Positions 1 to 9,240 are shown, counted from the first letter of the stretch. The stretch: DNA of 64,000 nucleotides from Erythrobacter oryzae (GCF_030271515.1 NZ_JASCXI010000004.1:434001-498000), one strand, 5' to 3'. Made by a program: numbers and translations. Notes: a model not told the origin generated them from the letters alone.

Positions 1-1191
1 CGCAGGCAGGCGATCGAAGCGGGCAGCGCGGCGGCAGCGGCGATGGTGGCGAGCGGCGCGCTGGCACAGGGCCCCGCGCCGGTCGAGAAGGGCCAGCCCA
101 TGCCCGAAGGCGTGACGCTGCCTTCCGCTCCCCCGCCCTCGCCGCGCCCGGGCAGCGTCGGTTTTGCGATCATCGGGCTGGGCGATTATGCGCTCAAGCA
201 GATCATGCCGCGATTTGCCCAGTCGCAGCGCTGCCACATCGCCGCGCTGGTCTCGGGCAATCCGCAGAAGCTGGCGCAGGTGGGCGAGGCCTACGGGGTG
301 CCTGTGAGCGCGCGCTACTCCTACGAAAACTTCGCCGAGATCGCCGCAAACGAGGGCGTCGAGGCCGTCTACATCATCCTGCCGACCGGCCTGCACGCCG
401 AATGGGCCGAGCGCGCCTTTGCCGCGGGCAAGCACGTCATGTGCGAGAAGCCGATGGCGCTCTCGGCCGCGGAATGCTCGGCGATGATAGCCGCCAGCGA
501 GCGCGCGAACCGCAAGCTGATGATCGGCTACCGCTGCCATTTCGAGCCCTACAACCGCACGGCCATGGAACTCGCCGCAAGCGGCAAGCTCGGCGACTTG
601 CGGCTGATCCGCACCGAGCACTCCTACCGCCTCGGCCCCGACACCCCCGCAACCAACTGGCGCATCGCCCGCGCCCAGACCGGCGGCGGCCCGCTCGAGG
701 ATTACGGCATCTACGGCCTTCAGGCCGCGCTCTACCTCTCGGGCGAGATGCCGGAACGGCTCAGCGCTTCGGCCTTCCGGCCCGAGGGCGATCCGCGCTT
801 TGCCGAGGTTTTTGCGCACGTGGCGGTGCAGATGCATTTCCCGAGCGGCGCGGTGGCGCAGGTCGTCACCTCCTACGATTCGGCCGGGATCAACATGGTC
901 GAGGCGCGCGGCACCGAAGGCGCGCTCAGGATGCACCCGGCGACCGGCTATCTCGGCAACACGCTGGTGCTGGAGACCGGCCGCGAGCGGCGCACGCTGG
1001 AGCCGGGCGATAGCGAGGTGCAATTCGGCGCGATGCTCGATCACCTCGCCGCCGCGATCCGCGAGGGCACGCCGATCATCACCCCAGGCGAAATGGGCCT
1101 GCGCGATCTGCGGCTGATGGAAGCGATCTATGCCTCGGCAGCCAGTGGCCGGAGCGTGGCGCTGAACCCCGACGGGACGATGCGGGGCTAG
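1..1191 (+). CDS. Gfo/Idh/MocA-family oxidoreductase, Tat-exported, 5' end outside window
   Basis: The reading frame is open from base 1 and begins with Arg-Arg followed by an Ala-rich hydrophobic stretch ending in ALAQ. That looks like the rest of a twin-arginine signal peptide, so the start lies upstream of the window; the ATG at 43 sits inside the signal and is probably not the start. A Pro-rich spacer precedes a Rossmann fold (VGFAIIGLGDYA) and the family's EKP motif (CEKPMAL), then the C-terminal substrate domain. Known relatives include glucose-fructose oxidoreductase, a periplasmic enzyme with tightly bound NADP. The substrate cannot be told from sequence. The stop codon overlaps the end of the convergent membrane-protein gene by four bases. 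Confidence 0.85.
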   Translation, partial: RRQAIEAGSAAAAAMVASGALAQGPAPVEKGQPMPEGVTLPSAPPPSPRPGSVGFAIIGLGDYALKQIMPRFAQSQRCHIAALVSGNPQKLAQVGEAYGVPVSARYSYENFAEIAANEGVEAVYIILPTGLHAEWAERAFAAGKHVMCEKPMALSAAECSAMIAASERANRKLMIGYRCHFEPYNRTAMELAASGKLGDLRLIRTEHSYRLGPDTPATNWRIARAQTGGGPLEDYGIYGLQAALYLSGEMPERLSASAFRPEGDPRFAEVFAHVAVQMHFPSGAVAQVVTSYDSAGINMVEARGTEGALRMHPATGYLGNTLVLETGRERRTLEPGDSEVQFGAMLDHLAAAIREGTPIITPGEMGLRDLRLMEAIYASAASGRSVALNPDGTMRG

Positions 1192-1976
1192 CCGGCGGAA
1201 AGCCCCGCGACCACCTCCTCGAACGGGGCCTGATCGACCGTGATCGCGCCCGCGCGCGGCCGATCGAGATCGAGAATCACCCCGAAGGCGAGCGCGATCA
1301 GCAGGTAGAGCGTGGTCGCGGCCGCCCTCCGGGGAGCACGTGCGCCGGCCTGCGAATAGCCGAGCATCGCCGCCGAGATTGTCGCATAGACCCCCAGCAG
1401 CCAGAGCACCCGCGCGGGCAGGTGCGCCTGAGCGAGCGCCTGCCGCCGCACCGCGCTGTCCTCGACGGTGTCATAGGCGCCCGCCAGCGCCACGGTGAGC
1501 GGCCCGGAGGGCAGCTCGCGCAGCGCGGCCCGGATCTTGTCTGCCAGCGGCGCGCGCAGGGCCGCGGCCTTGCGCTCGGCCGCCAGCCGCTCGGCCCCGT
1601 CGGCCATCTCCGCCGCGGCGAGGCGCGCTGTGGCATAGGTGGCAAGGTCGGCCTTCAAGGGCCCCGCGCGCTCGGGCGGCAGGCCCTCGGCCAGCATCGC
1701 CAGATAGCCGACCGCGCTCGTCTCCTGAAGCATCAGGTCGCGGCGATCCTCGAGCCGGGCGAGCGCCATCGAGAAGGAGAACCCCATCAGCAGCGCCAGC
1801 AGGCCGAGCACGCCCGAGAGAATGAAGCTCTCGTCATTGCCGGCCTCGTCCCCGGCCGTGCCGGACACGCGCCGCAGCCGGGTGTGGATCCTGAAGCCTG
1901 CCTCGTGCGCAGCGATCATCGCTGCCAGCAGCATGGGCACAATCACCACCAGCGACCATGACCACACACCGTCCAT
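1188..1976 (-). CDS. DUF4239-like (bestrophin-like) membrane protein
   Basis: A 262-residue protein with an N-terminal membrane segment, a second hydrophobic stretch around residues 55-75 (LSGVLGLLALLMGFSFSMALARLEDRR), a soluble Ala-rich middle part, and two C-terminal membrane segments. This layout matches the DUF4239 family, whose function is unknown. I chose the ATG at 1976 because a GGGGGA Shine-Dalgarno-like run precedes it; a TTG at 1988 is possible. The gene lies only 19 bases behind the encoded CCA end of the upstream tRNA-Arg on the same strand with no terminator between, so it probably shares the tRNA transcript. Confidence 0.75.
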   Translation of the reverse strand: MDGVWSWSLVVIVPMLLAAMIAAHEAGFRIHTRLRRVSGTAGDEAGNDESFILSGVLGLLALLMGFSFSMALARLEDRRDLMLQETSAVGYLAMLAEGLPPERAGPLKADLATYATARLAAAEMADGAERLAAERKAAALRAPLADKIRAALRELPSGPLTVALAGAYDTVEDSAVRRQALAQAHLPARVLWLLGVYATISAAMLGYSQAGARAPRRAAATTLYLLIALAFGVILDLDRPRAGAITVDQAPFEEVVAGLSAG

Positions 1977-1995
1977 CCTGTCCCCCAATGGATCG

Positions 1996-2072
1996 TGGCG
2001 CGCCCGGCAGGACTCGAACCTGCTGCCTCAAGATTAGAAGTCTCGCGCTCTATCCAGATGAGCTACGGGCGC
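1996..2072 (-). tRNA. tRNA-Arg (anticodon TCT)
   Basis: The reverse complement folds as a full cloverleaf of 77 nt with encoded CCA. The acceptor stem is GCGCCCG/CGGGCGC, the D-arm contains TAGCTC, the anticodon loop is CTTCTAA with TCT as anticodon, and the T-loop has GTTCGAGTC. It would read AGA codons. The downstream membrane-protein gene starts 19 bases after the CCA. Confidence 0.95.
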
Positions 2073-2133
2073 GCGCCGGGTGGGGCATTAGCGCGCTTTT
2101 CGCCCCGAGGGAATCGCGCTAACCGTCCGGGCG

Positions 2134-3024
2134 ATGGAAAACACCGCTTCAGCCGACCAAGCCCCCGATCCTGCTGCCGCATTCGACCGCGATCCGACCG
2201 ACGGGATCGTCGCAAGGGCCCGCGCGCCGGTGACCTTCCGCTATTACGATCTGGTGATGGCGGGGTTCGTCACCATCCTGCTCCTGTCGAACATCATCGG
2301 CGCGGCGAAGCTCACCTATGTCGATGTGCCCTTCTGGCCCGAGGGCCTGTGGCCCGCTCCGCAAGGCACCTTCATCTACGGCGCGGGCATCCTGTTCTTC
2401 CCGCTGGGTTACGTCATCGGCGATGTGCTGACCGAGATCTACGGTTTTGCGAAAGCGCGCCGGGTGATCTGGGTAGGCACCGCGGCGATGATCTTCCTCG
2501 CCTTCATGTCCTACGTCGTAACCGCCCTTCCCCCGTTCGGCGGGTGGGAATGCGCGGCGAGCGGCTTCGGAGGCGAGCGTCCGCCCACCACCTCGACCAA
2601 TCCCGCGATCAGCGGCGGGGCGATCTGCCAGATGACCTACGAAAGCGTGTTCGGCAGCACCTGGCGCATCGTCGTCGCCTCGATCACCGCCTTCTGGGCG
2701 GGCGAATTCGTCAATTCCTTCGTGCTCGCCAAGATGAAGGTCTGGACCAAGGGCCGCGCCCTGTGGAGCCGCACGATCGGCTCGACCTTCTTCGGCCAGG
2801 CGGTTGACAGCCTGATCTTCTACCCCGTCGCCTTCCTCGGCATCTGGACGACCGAGGCGGTGGTCACGGTGATGATCACCAACTGGGCGCTGAAGGTGGT
2901 GTGGGAAGCGGTGCTGACGCCGGTGACCTATGTGGTGGTGAACCGGCTGAAGAAGGCGGAAGGCATCGATCTCTACGACATCGACACCGACTTCTCGCCC
3001 TTCGGGAGCGAGAAGCGGGATTGA
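2134..3024 (+). CDS. yhhQ: queuosine precursor transporter (YhhQ/VUT family)
   Basis: A 296-residue integral membrane protein with about six hydrophobic segments. The family's signature region is visible as GAGILFFPLGYVIGDVLTEIYGFAKAR around residues 88-114, and the C-terminal half keeps the conserved pattern of charged residues between helices. Family members import 7-deazaguanine queuosine precursors across the inner membrane. A polar insert of roughly 40 residues lies between membrane segments around residues 130-170, a little longer than in many homologues. The gene is divergent from the tRNA-Arg and ends just before a large inverted repeat that separates it from the convergent ppx gene. 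Confidence 0.85.
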   Translation: MENTASADQAPDPAAAFDRDPTDGIVARARAPVTFRYYDLVMAGFVTILLLSNIIGAAKLTYVDVPFWPEGLWPAPQGTFIYGAGILFFPLGYVIGDVLTEIYGFAKARRVIWVGTAAMIFLAFMSYVVTALPPFGGWECAASGFGGERPPTTSTNPAISGGAICQMTYESVFGSTWRIVVASITAFWAGEFVNSFVLAKMKVWTKGRALWSRTIGSTFFGQAVDSLIFYPVAFLGIWTTEAVVTVMITNWALKVVWEAVLTPVTYVVVNRLKKAEGIDLYDIDTDFSPFGSEKRD

Positions 3025-3049
3025 CCTAGTTTCGGCCACCTTCGGTGGC

Positions 3050-3138
3050 GCAGACCGCCCGCCCCGCCTCCCCACCCGGCCACCATACCGTAATGGTATT
3101 CTTGGTGGCCGGGTGGGGAGGCGGGGCGGGCGGTCTGC
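3050..3138. repeat. 36-bp perfect inverted repeat between convergent genes
   Basis: Bases 3050-3085 are the exact reverse complement of 3103-3138, 36 of 36. The 17-base spacer contains a further short palindrome (ATACC/GGTAT). A smaller hairpin (GCCACC-TTC-GGTGGC) lies directly upstream at 3035-3049. The element sits between the yhhQ stop (3024) and the ppx stop (3163). It could act as a bidirectional transcription stop, although neither side has a clear T-run. It could also be a REP- or MITE-like repeat. Confidence 0.85.
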
Positions 3139-3162
3139 ATCGCGCGTGAGCGCGACAAAGGC

Positions 3163-4704
3163 TCACATCACGATCTCGTCGACGATATCGACCCGCCAGC
3201 CGAGGCCCAGACGGCCCGCCAGCAGCTTCATGTCCTTCTCGGTCGGCTGGCCGAACAGCGCGGCGTGGCTGGCGGCGAGTTCGAGCACCAGCATCCCCTC
3301 CGCCACCCTGAGCCGGCTGACCTCGAGCGAGCGGGCGCTCTGCGCACCCAGCCTGCGTGCCAGCCGCAGCGCGAGGCCCCAGCGCACCGCTTCCTCGAGC
3401 GCCTCCTCGCTCGCGAGCGCGCGCACTTCGGCGGGAATCGCGAGCTGGTTGCCATTGGCCGAGACCGCCGCGGCGAGCATCGCGCGGCCCTTGCCGTCGA
3501 TCCCGATCCAGCGCTTGTGCAGCGCCCAGTTGATCGCCTGCGGCAGGCGGATGTTGGGCTCGATCTGCATCGAGGCCAGCGCGAGCATCGTCGCGGCGAG
3601 GCGCAACCGCTCCGAGCCGTGACCCCGCGCAGGGGCGGCGTCCAATGTCCAGGCCGCCATCCGCGTCGCCAGCGTAGGCTGGGTGCCGCGCTGGGTGGCG
3701 AACACCGCTACCCCGGCGAGCAGCGGGTCCTGTGTGCGGGTGTGCTCGGGCAGGCGGTCGTAGAGCAGCCCCTCGCGCAGGCCCCATGAGGAGAACACCA
3801 CGCGCTCCGGCGCCAACCGGGCGAGCAGCGCCGACAGCAGCACCGCGGCGTCGGGCAGCTTCTCGGCGCGCATCGTCGAGATGCGATCTCGGGTCTTGAG
3901 CGCGTCGCTCTCGCTCGCCGACAGCGCTTGCGCCAGTTCCTGCGCCGCCACGGCATCGAGCTCGAAGCCGTGCGGATCGCTCAGCGGCCAGCCGCGCGCG
4001 GCCATCGCATAGACCGCCATCGCCCGCCACGTGCCGCCCACCAGATAGAGCGCGCCGTTCTGTGCCGGAGGATTGGCCGCGAGGTCCCACCCGCCCTTGC
4101 GGATCGCCTTGTCGAGCGACTTCCTCATATCGGCGCTGGCCGTCTTGGGGTTCTTGCCGCGGTGTTCGGGCAGGCGCAGCGTGCCCAACGGCAGTGAGCT
4201 TGCCCCCTCGCAGGCCCCGCCCGCGACGCGAACCAGTTCGAGGCTCCCGCCGCCGAGGTCGGCGACGATCCCGTGCGCATCGGGGAAGGCCCCGATCACG
4301 CCGTGGGCGCTGAGGAGCGCTTCCTCCTCGCCCGAGATCACGCGCGGCTTGAGGCCGATCGCGCGCAGCTGCTCCACGAATTCGGGGCCATTGGCCGCAT
4401 CGCGCACCGCCGCGGTGGCGACGGTCTCGATGTCCTTGATGCCCATGTCGGCGAGCAGCAGGGCGAAGCGCCGCAGCCCCCTCAGCGCCAGCGCCATCGC
4501 CTCCTCGGCCAGCCTGCCGGTCGCGGCAATCTCGCGCCCGAGCTTGGCGGTGACCTTCTCGTTGAGGATCACCGTCGGCGCGCGCATCGTGCCGCCGTAG
4601 ACGACAAGGCGCACCGTGTTCGATCCGATGTCGATAATCGCGCGCTCGCTCCCCGCGCCGCCGATCGCGCTGTTGCGGTCCGCCCGCCGCTTGCCCCAGA
4701 TCAT
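3163..4704 (-). CDS. ppx: exopolyphosphatase / guanosine pentaphosphatase (Ppx/GppA)
   Basis: A 513-residue protein of the ASKHA phosphatase fold. The nucleotide-binding signature IDIGSNTVRLVVYGG lies near residue 25 and a second phosphate loop (IVADLGGGSLELVRV) follows around residue 145; the C-terminal half fits the HD-like helical part of long Ppx proteins. It should split terminal phosphates from polyphosphate and may act on pppGpp. The ATG at 4704 overlaps the ppk stop as ATGA, so the two are translationally coupled. Pairing a polyphosphate-making and a polyphosphate-degrading enzyme in one operon is common in proteobacteria. The open frame continues far upstream inside ppk, but that part is antisense-like shadow sequence. 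Confidence 0.9.
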   Translation of the reverse strand: MIWGKRRADRNSAIGGAGSERAIIDIGSNTVRLVVYGGTMRAPTVILNEKVTAKLGREIAATGRLAEEAMALALRGLRRFALLLADMGIKDIETVATAAVRDAANGPEFVEQLRAIGLKPRVISGEEEALLSAHGVIGAFPDAHGIVADLGGGSLELVRVAGGACEGASSLPLGTLRLPEHRGKNPKTASADMRKSLDKAIRKGGWDLAANPPAQNGALYLVGGTWRAMAVYAMAARGWPLSDPHGFELDAVAAQELAQALSASESDALKTRDRISTMRAEKLPDAAVLLSALLARLAPERVVFSSWGLREGLLYDRLPEHTRTQDPLLAGVAVFATQRGTQPTLATRMAAWTLDAAPARGHGSERLRLAATMLALASMQIEPNIRLPQAINWALHKRWIGIDGKGRAMLAAAVSANGNQLAIPAEVRALASEEALEEAVRWGLALRLARRLGAQSARSLEVSRLRVAEGMLVLELAASHAALFGQPTEKDMKLLAGRLGLGWRVDIVDEIVM

Positions 4705-6905
4705 GCCACCGCGCCCCTTCGCAGCGAGAGCTTCGGCACTGCGCCCGCCTCCAGCGCCCCGCCGCGGCCCGAGAGCGAGGGGTTGGTCATGAAATAGCGG
4801 TGGCAGTTGAAGGGCTTGACGCCCTCTTCGGCCTTGACGCGGGTGTAGCTGCCGTCGGGATGCAGCCACCAGCTCTGCTCGCTGTCGAGCATGTTGGCGA
4901 GCAGCACCTGCTGCAATACCTGATCGTGCACCGTGCGGTTGAGCACCGGGATCAGCGTCTCGACCCGGCGGTCGAGATTGCGGCTCATCATGTCGGCCGA
5001 GGCGATGTAGACCGCGGCATGGGCGCTCGGCATCGGGTGGCCATTGGCGAAGGCATAGATGCGGCTGTGTTCGAGGAAGCGGCCGATCACCGATTTGACG
5101 CGGATGTTCTCGGACAGGCCGGCGATGCCGGGCCTGAGGCAGCAGATCCCGCGCACCACCAGTTCGACCTGCACCCCGGCACCCGAGGCGGCATAGAGGC
5201 GGTCGATCATGCCCTCGTCGGTGAGCTGGTTGCACTTCATCCAGATCGCGGCGGGCCTGCCCTTCTGGGCATTGTCGATCTCGGCGTCGATGCGGTCGTA
5301 GATCTCCTGGCGCAGGTCTATCGGGGCGATGTGCAGCCGCTCGAGGGCGTGGGGCTCGACATAGCCGGTGACGAAGTTGAACATCTTGGCCGCGTCGCGC
5401 CCGAGCTTGGGATCGGCGGTGAAGAAGCTGAGGTCGGTGTAGATCTTGGCGGTGACGGGGTGGTAGTTGCCGGTGCCGAAGTGGCAATAGGTGCGAAAAC
5501 CGTCACCCTCGCGGCGCACCACCATCGCCACCTTGGCGTGGGTCTTCCAGTCGGTGAAGCCGTAGATCACCTGCACCCCTGCACGTTCGAGCTTGCTCGC
5601 CCATTGCAGGTTCTGCTCTTCGTCGAAGCGGGCCTTCAATTCCACCACCGCGGTGACCGACTTGCCCGCTTCCGCCGCCTCGATCAGCGCGCCGATCACC
5701 GCCGATTGCGAACCGGCGCGGTAGAGCGTCTGCTTGATCGCCACCACATCGGGATCGGCGGCCGCCTGACGCAGGAAATCGACCACCACCTCGAAACTTT
5801 CGTAGGGGTGGTGGATGACGATGTCCTTCTCGCGGATCGCCGAGAAGACGTCCCCGTCATGCTCGCGGATGCGCTCCGGCAGGCGCGGGGAATAGGCATC
5901 GAACTTCAAGTCGGGCCGGTCCTCGCGGACGATTTCGGCGAGGCCGTCGATACCGATCATGCCGTCGGTCTTGATCAGCGCGGCCTCGTTGATGCCGAGC
6001 TGGTCGAGCAGCAGGGCTTCGGCGGCGGGGTCGAAGTCCTCCTCGATCTCGAGCTGGATCACCTGCCCCCGGCGGCGGCGCTGGAGCGCGCTGCGGAAGG
6101 TGCGCACCAGATCCTCGGCCTCTTCGGCGATCTCGATGTCGCTGTCGCGCAGCACGCGGAACAAGCCGTCACCCTCGATTGTGAAGCCGGGGAACAGCGC
6201 CTCGGCATATCGCTGGATCAGCCGCGCGATCGAGATGTAGAGCGCCCCGCCCGCCCCGGTGACCGCGTCGGGCACGCGCACGAAGCGCGGCAGGGCGCTG
6301 GGGATCAGCACCATCTCGATCAGCTGCTCGCCTGTCGCCTCACGCTTCAGGGTGAAGAGCAGGCCAAGGCCTTCGTTCTGGACGAAGGGGAAAGGGTGCG
6401 CGGGATCGAGCGCCTGGGGGGTGATGATCGGCAGGATATTGTCGAGGAAGTAGCCCTTGAGCCACTTGTGCACCTCGGGGCTGACCCGCTCCTCGTCGGC
6501 GACGTGGATGTCGGCTTGGGCGAGCCCGGTGCGAAGCTGGCGCCAGACCGCTTGCTGGCGCTGCGAGAGGATCGCGAGGTTCTCGCGGATCGCGGTGAGC
6601 TGCTGCGCGGGCGAGCGCCCGTCGATCGAGGGCACCTCGAACCCGCGCTGCACCTGGCCCACCAGCCCGGCGACGCGGATCATCATGAATTCGTCGAGAT
6701 TGCTGCCCGAGATCGAGAGGAAGCGCAGGCGCTCGAGCAGCGGATAGGCCTCGTTGCAGGCCTCGGCGAGGACGCGCTGGTTGAACTGGAGCCACGAAAG
6801 CTCGCGGTTGAAATAGGGGGATTCGTCCGGCCCCAGAACCGCCATCTGGGTGGTGCCCGCCGCGCCTGCTGGCGCGGGGTCTGTGCCGATCGGTGACGTA
6901 CTCAT
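4701..6905 (-). CDS. ppk: polyphosphate kinase 1
   Basis: A 734-residue PPK1 that transfers ATP gamma-phosphate to inorganic polyphosphate. The N-terminal domain has the typical FNRELSWLQFNQRVL and SGSNLDEFMMIRVAG motifs. The catalytic half has the phospho-histidine motif HFGTGNYH around residue 473 and the later RGICCLRPG and SVIGRFLEHSRIY blocks. Length is normal for the family. I start it at the ATG at 6905 because an AGGGA ribosome site precedes it and the upstream in-frame residues are basic and low-complexity; an ATG at 6965 or 6983 would add 20-26 residues. It is followed by ppx with a four-base overlap. Confidence 0.92.
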   Translation of the reverse strand: MSTSPIGTDPAPAGAAGTTQMAVLGPDESPYFNRELSWLQFNQRVLAEACNEAYPLLERLRFLSISGSNLDEFMMIRVAGLVGQVQRGFEVPSIDGRSPAQQLTAIRENLAILSQRQQAVWRQLRTGLAQADIHVADEERVSPEVHKWLKGYFLDNILPIITPQALDPAHPFPFVQNEGLGLLFTLKREATGEQLIEMVLIPSALPRFVRVPDAVTGAGGALYISIARLIQRYAEALFPGFTIEGDGLFRVLRDSDIEIAEEAEDLVRTFRSALQRRRRGQVIQLEIEEDFDPAAEALLLDQLGINEAALIKTDGMIGIDGLAEIVREDRPDLKFDAYSPRLPERIREHDGDVFSAIREKDIVIHHPYESFEVVVDFLRQAAADPDVVAIKQTLYRAGSQSAVIGALIEAAEAGKSVTAVVELKARFDEEQNLQWASKLERAGVQVIYGFTDWKTHAKVAMVVRREGDGFRTYCHFGTGNYHPVTAKIYTDLSFFTADPKLGRDAAKMFNFVTGYVEPHALERLHIAPIDLRQEIYDRIDAEIDNAQKGRPAAIWMKCNQLTDEGMIDRLYAASGAGVQVELVVRGICCLRPGIAGLSENIRVKSVIGRFLEHSRIYAFANGHPMPSAHAAVYIASADMMSRNLDRRVETLIPVLNRTVHDQVLQQVLLANMLDSEQSWWLHPDGSYTRVKAEEGVKPFNCHRYFMTNPSLSGRGGALEAGAVPKLSLRRGAVA

Positions 6906-7046
6906 CGCTTCCCTGTCCCGCCTGCCGCCGCGCTGCTGCGGGGCAGGTCTTGTCTTGCGCGCCATGATGCGCCGGGCGCGCATGTGTTCGCAAGCGGCTT
7001 ACGTGTAAATGCGAAGGAGGTCTCTGTCACATGAATGTCAACATGT

Positions 7047-7077
7047 CGGGTGGTAGGGGGGCGCGGTCCCCCACCCG
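7047..7077 (-). terminator. stem-loop after virB operon
   Basis: CGGGT (7047-7051) pairs with ACCCG (7073-7077) and GGGGG (7056-7060) with CCCCC (7068-7072), with a small bulge between. It lies directly after the virB11 stop in the direction of transcription and before ppk. There is no T-run, so termination efficiency is uncertain. Confidence 0.45.
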
Positions 7078-7078
7078 T

Positions 7079-8086
7079 TCACACCAGCGATCTGCTATCC
7101 GCAATCGCCGTGATCCCGCGCTTGCCATTGGCGTCGCGGCCCAGTTGCACGATCACGTCGATGACGCTCGCGGCATAGGCGATGGTGTCCGAGCGGGTGA
7201 GGCCGATGCCGGTCTGCATCACCATCAGCGACAGCTGTTCGAGCGCGCCGCGCAGGGAGTTGGCGTGGATCGTCGAGAAGCTGCCCGGGTGCCCGGTGTT
7301 GATTGCGCGCAGGAAGCTCACGCTCTCCGCGCCGCGCAATTCGCCCAGCACGATGCGGTCAGGACGCAGGCGCAGCGCTGCCTGGAGCAGCTCGTTGGCT
7401 GTGACTTTCGCTTCGCCAAGCTCGCCCTTGACCGCGACGAGGCCGACCGCGTTCTCGCCCGGGAAGCGCAGTTCGGGGGTGTCCTCCACCAGCACCACGC
7501 GCTCTTCCGCAGGAATCTCGCCGAGCATAGCGTTGAGGAAGGTGGTCTTGCCGGTGCTGGTGCCGCCAGAGATCAGGATCGTGCGCCGCGCGCGGATCGC
7601 GGCGCGCAGGTAGGCGATCGGCTGGGCCTGCGGATCGGGCAGGTCGAACTGCATTTCGCCCACCAGCAGGCCGGTGTCATAGGCGTCCAAGGGCAGGTCG
7701 AGCCGGCGGTGGCGGCGGATCGCCATCACCCAGTGCTTGCGGCTCGCTGGCGGCCCGCAGAATTGCACGCGCGCGCCATCGGGGAGCGTCGCGCCGAGCA
7801 AGGGGTGCTCGCGGTTGATCCCCTGGTGGCTGACCCGCGCGACCTGTTCGGCGAGGCGCTGCACCAGCCGGTCGTCGATCTCGGGCGTTGCGATGCGCTG
7901 CATCCCCGGACTGGCGGCATCCTCGATCCACACCTCGCCCGGGCGGTTGACCATGATCTCGGTCACGGTGTCGCGTTCGAGCCAGCGGCGGAAGGGCGCG
8001 AGATAGGCGTCGAGATAGACCGAGCGCTCGGCCGGCAGCGGCGTCGCCCCCTCGCCCTCGCCAATCCGGTGCACGTCCGCGCTCAC
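7079..8086 (-). CDS. virB11: VirB11-type secretion ATPase
   Basis: A 335-residue hexameric traffic ATPase of type IV secretion. The N-terminal domain (IMVNRPGEVWIE) is followed by the Walker A motif GGTSTGKTTFL near residue 175, an Asp box (VLVEDTPEL), the LRLRPDRIVLGELRG block and the conserved GHPGSFSTIHA. The start is a GTG at 8086, five bases after the virB10 stop. It is the last gene of a leftward virB1-2-3-4-6-9-10-11 operon. VirB11 powers pilus biogenesis and substrate transfer at the inner membrane together with VirB4. Confidence 0.93.
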   Translation of the reverse strand: MSADVHRIGEGEGATPLPAERSVYLDAYLAPFRRWLERDTVTEIMVNRPGEVWIEDAASPGMQRIATPEIDDRLVQRLAEQVARVSHQGINREHPLLGATLPDGARVQFCGPPASRKHWVMAIRRHRRLDLPLDAYDTGLLVGEMQFDLPDPQAQPIAYLRAAIRARRTILISGGTSTGKTTFLNAMLGEIPAEERVVLVEDTPELRFPGENAVGLVAVKGELGEAKVTANELLQAALRLRPDRIVLGELRGAESVSFLRAINTGHPGSFSTIHANSLRGALEQLSLMVMQTGIGLTRSDTIAYAASVIDVIVQLGRDANGKRGITAIADSRSLV

Positions 8087-8091
8087 CTGTT

Positions 8092-9240
8092 TCAGCCGCC
8101 GACCGCGGTGAAATCGAGATCGCGCGCGGTGTAGACGCGGATCGGCTCGCCCGCGCGCACCTTGATGGTGGGGCTGATCTGGCCCTGCGACTGCACCGCC
8201 GAATTGGCCGCGTTCTGCGCGCTGCTGCCGAGCAAGGCGCCGCCGATCCCGCCGGTCGCCACCGCGCCGAGGCCGCCGACCACCGAGAGCAGCAGGCCCG
8301 ATCCGAAGCGCTTGAAGAAGTGGCTGTTGACGTCGCCCTCGATCCCCGTCGCCCCGTCGAAGCCGACCGCGGGCGAGGCGAGGTTGACCGAGACGCCATC
8401 GGGCCGGATCAGCCGCGTCCAGATCACATAGGCGCGGCGCTGGCCCTGCTCCACCCCGGCGCGGTATTGGCCGATCAGGCGGGTGGAACGCGGGACGAGC
8501 ACGCGCTTGCCATCAAAGCTGCGCACGTCCTGATTGACCACGGCGCGGACATAGCCGGGGACATCGGTGTTGATCGCGGTCTCGAGGATCGCGGGGATCA
8601 GCGTGCCCTCGGTCACTGTGGTCGAGGGGTTGCTCATCGCGCGTGCCTGCGCGGGCGCGCCGCCGACCCCGCCGATGCTGCTGGCGAAAGCAGAGGCAGG
8701 GCCGGTGCCGCCCGCAGCGCCCTGCGGCGCGCCCGGCGGGGGCGCAGAGGGCGCTTCGGCCACGCGCAGGCCGCGCGCCGAGCTGCCGTCGAACACCGTG
8801 ATCGGGCTGTTGTAGGGATTGGCGGCCGGAATGCTCGCTGCGCCGGGGTTGCCGGAATAGATCGGCATAGGCGCCGGATCGGGCTGGAGCGCGACGGGCG
8901 GGACGGGTTGCACCTGCGCGGGATCGACCGGCGGCACGGGCTGCACCACGACCGGAGCGGCCTGCGGCTGGGTGACGGCGGGATTGCCGATGCCCTGCGG
9001 CTCGGCCGTGCGCGCGGCATTCATCGCCCAGAAGGTCACTGCACCGAGCAGGCCGACCACGGCGACGCCAGCGGCGAGGCCCACGCCGTCACCCTTGGCC
9101 TTGCGGTCGGTGACCGCAGGGAAGGCCGCGCGGCTCGCAAGGTCGATAATCTCGGCGCTCTCGCGGGTGCGCGGATCGATCGCGCCCTCACCCGCTTCTC
9201 CGGAGCCCTTCTTGGGCGGCAAACGCATGGCCAGACGCAT
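8092..9240 (-). CDS. virB10: VirB10/TrbI-like core complex protein
   Basis: A 382-residue protein with a cytoplasmic N-terminus, one membrane helix near residues 53-70, a long Pro/Ala/Gln-rich periplasmic linker, and the C-terminal VirB10 barrel domain (IPAILETAINTDVPGYVRAVV, VLVPRSTRLIGQY, AYVIWTRLIRPDG). VirB10 spans inner membrane to outer membrane channel in type IV secretion systems. AAGGAGA lies seven bases before the ATG at 9240. A Gly-rich hydrophobic stretch around residues 315-340 fits the outer-membrane antenna helices. Confidence 0.92.
   Translation of the reverse strand: MRLAMRLPPKKGSGEAGEGAIDPRTRESAEIIDLASRAAFPAVTDRKAKGDGVGLAAGVAVVGLLGAVTFWAMNAARTAEPQGIGNPAVTQPQAAPVVVQPVPPVDPAQVQPVPPVALQPDPAPMPIYSGNPGAASIPAANPYNSPITVFDGSSARGLRVAEAPSAPPPGAPQGAAGGTGPASAFASSIGGVGGAPAQARAMSNPSTTVTEGTLIPAILETAINTDVPGYVRAVVNQDVRSFDGKRVLVPRSTRLIGQYRAGVEQGQRRAYVIWTRLIRPDGVSVNLASPAVGFDGATGIEGDVNSHFFKRFGSGLLLSVVGGLGAVATGGIGGALLGSSAQNAANSAVQSQGQISPTIKVRAGEPIRVYTARDLDFTAVGG

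Noticed and set aside
1996..2072. tRNA-Arg as an integration site for a mobile element
   Set aside because: No integrase gene and no repeated tRNA 3' end were seen nearby.
4800..6896. 698-residue open frame antisense to ppk
   Set aside because: Shadow of the GC-rich ppk codons; no start context or domain.
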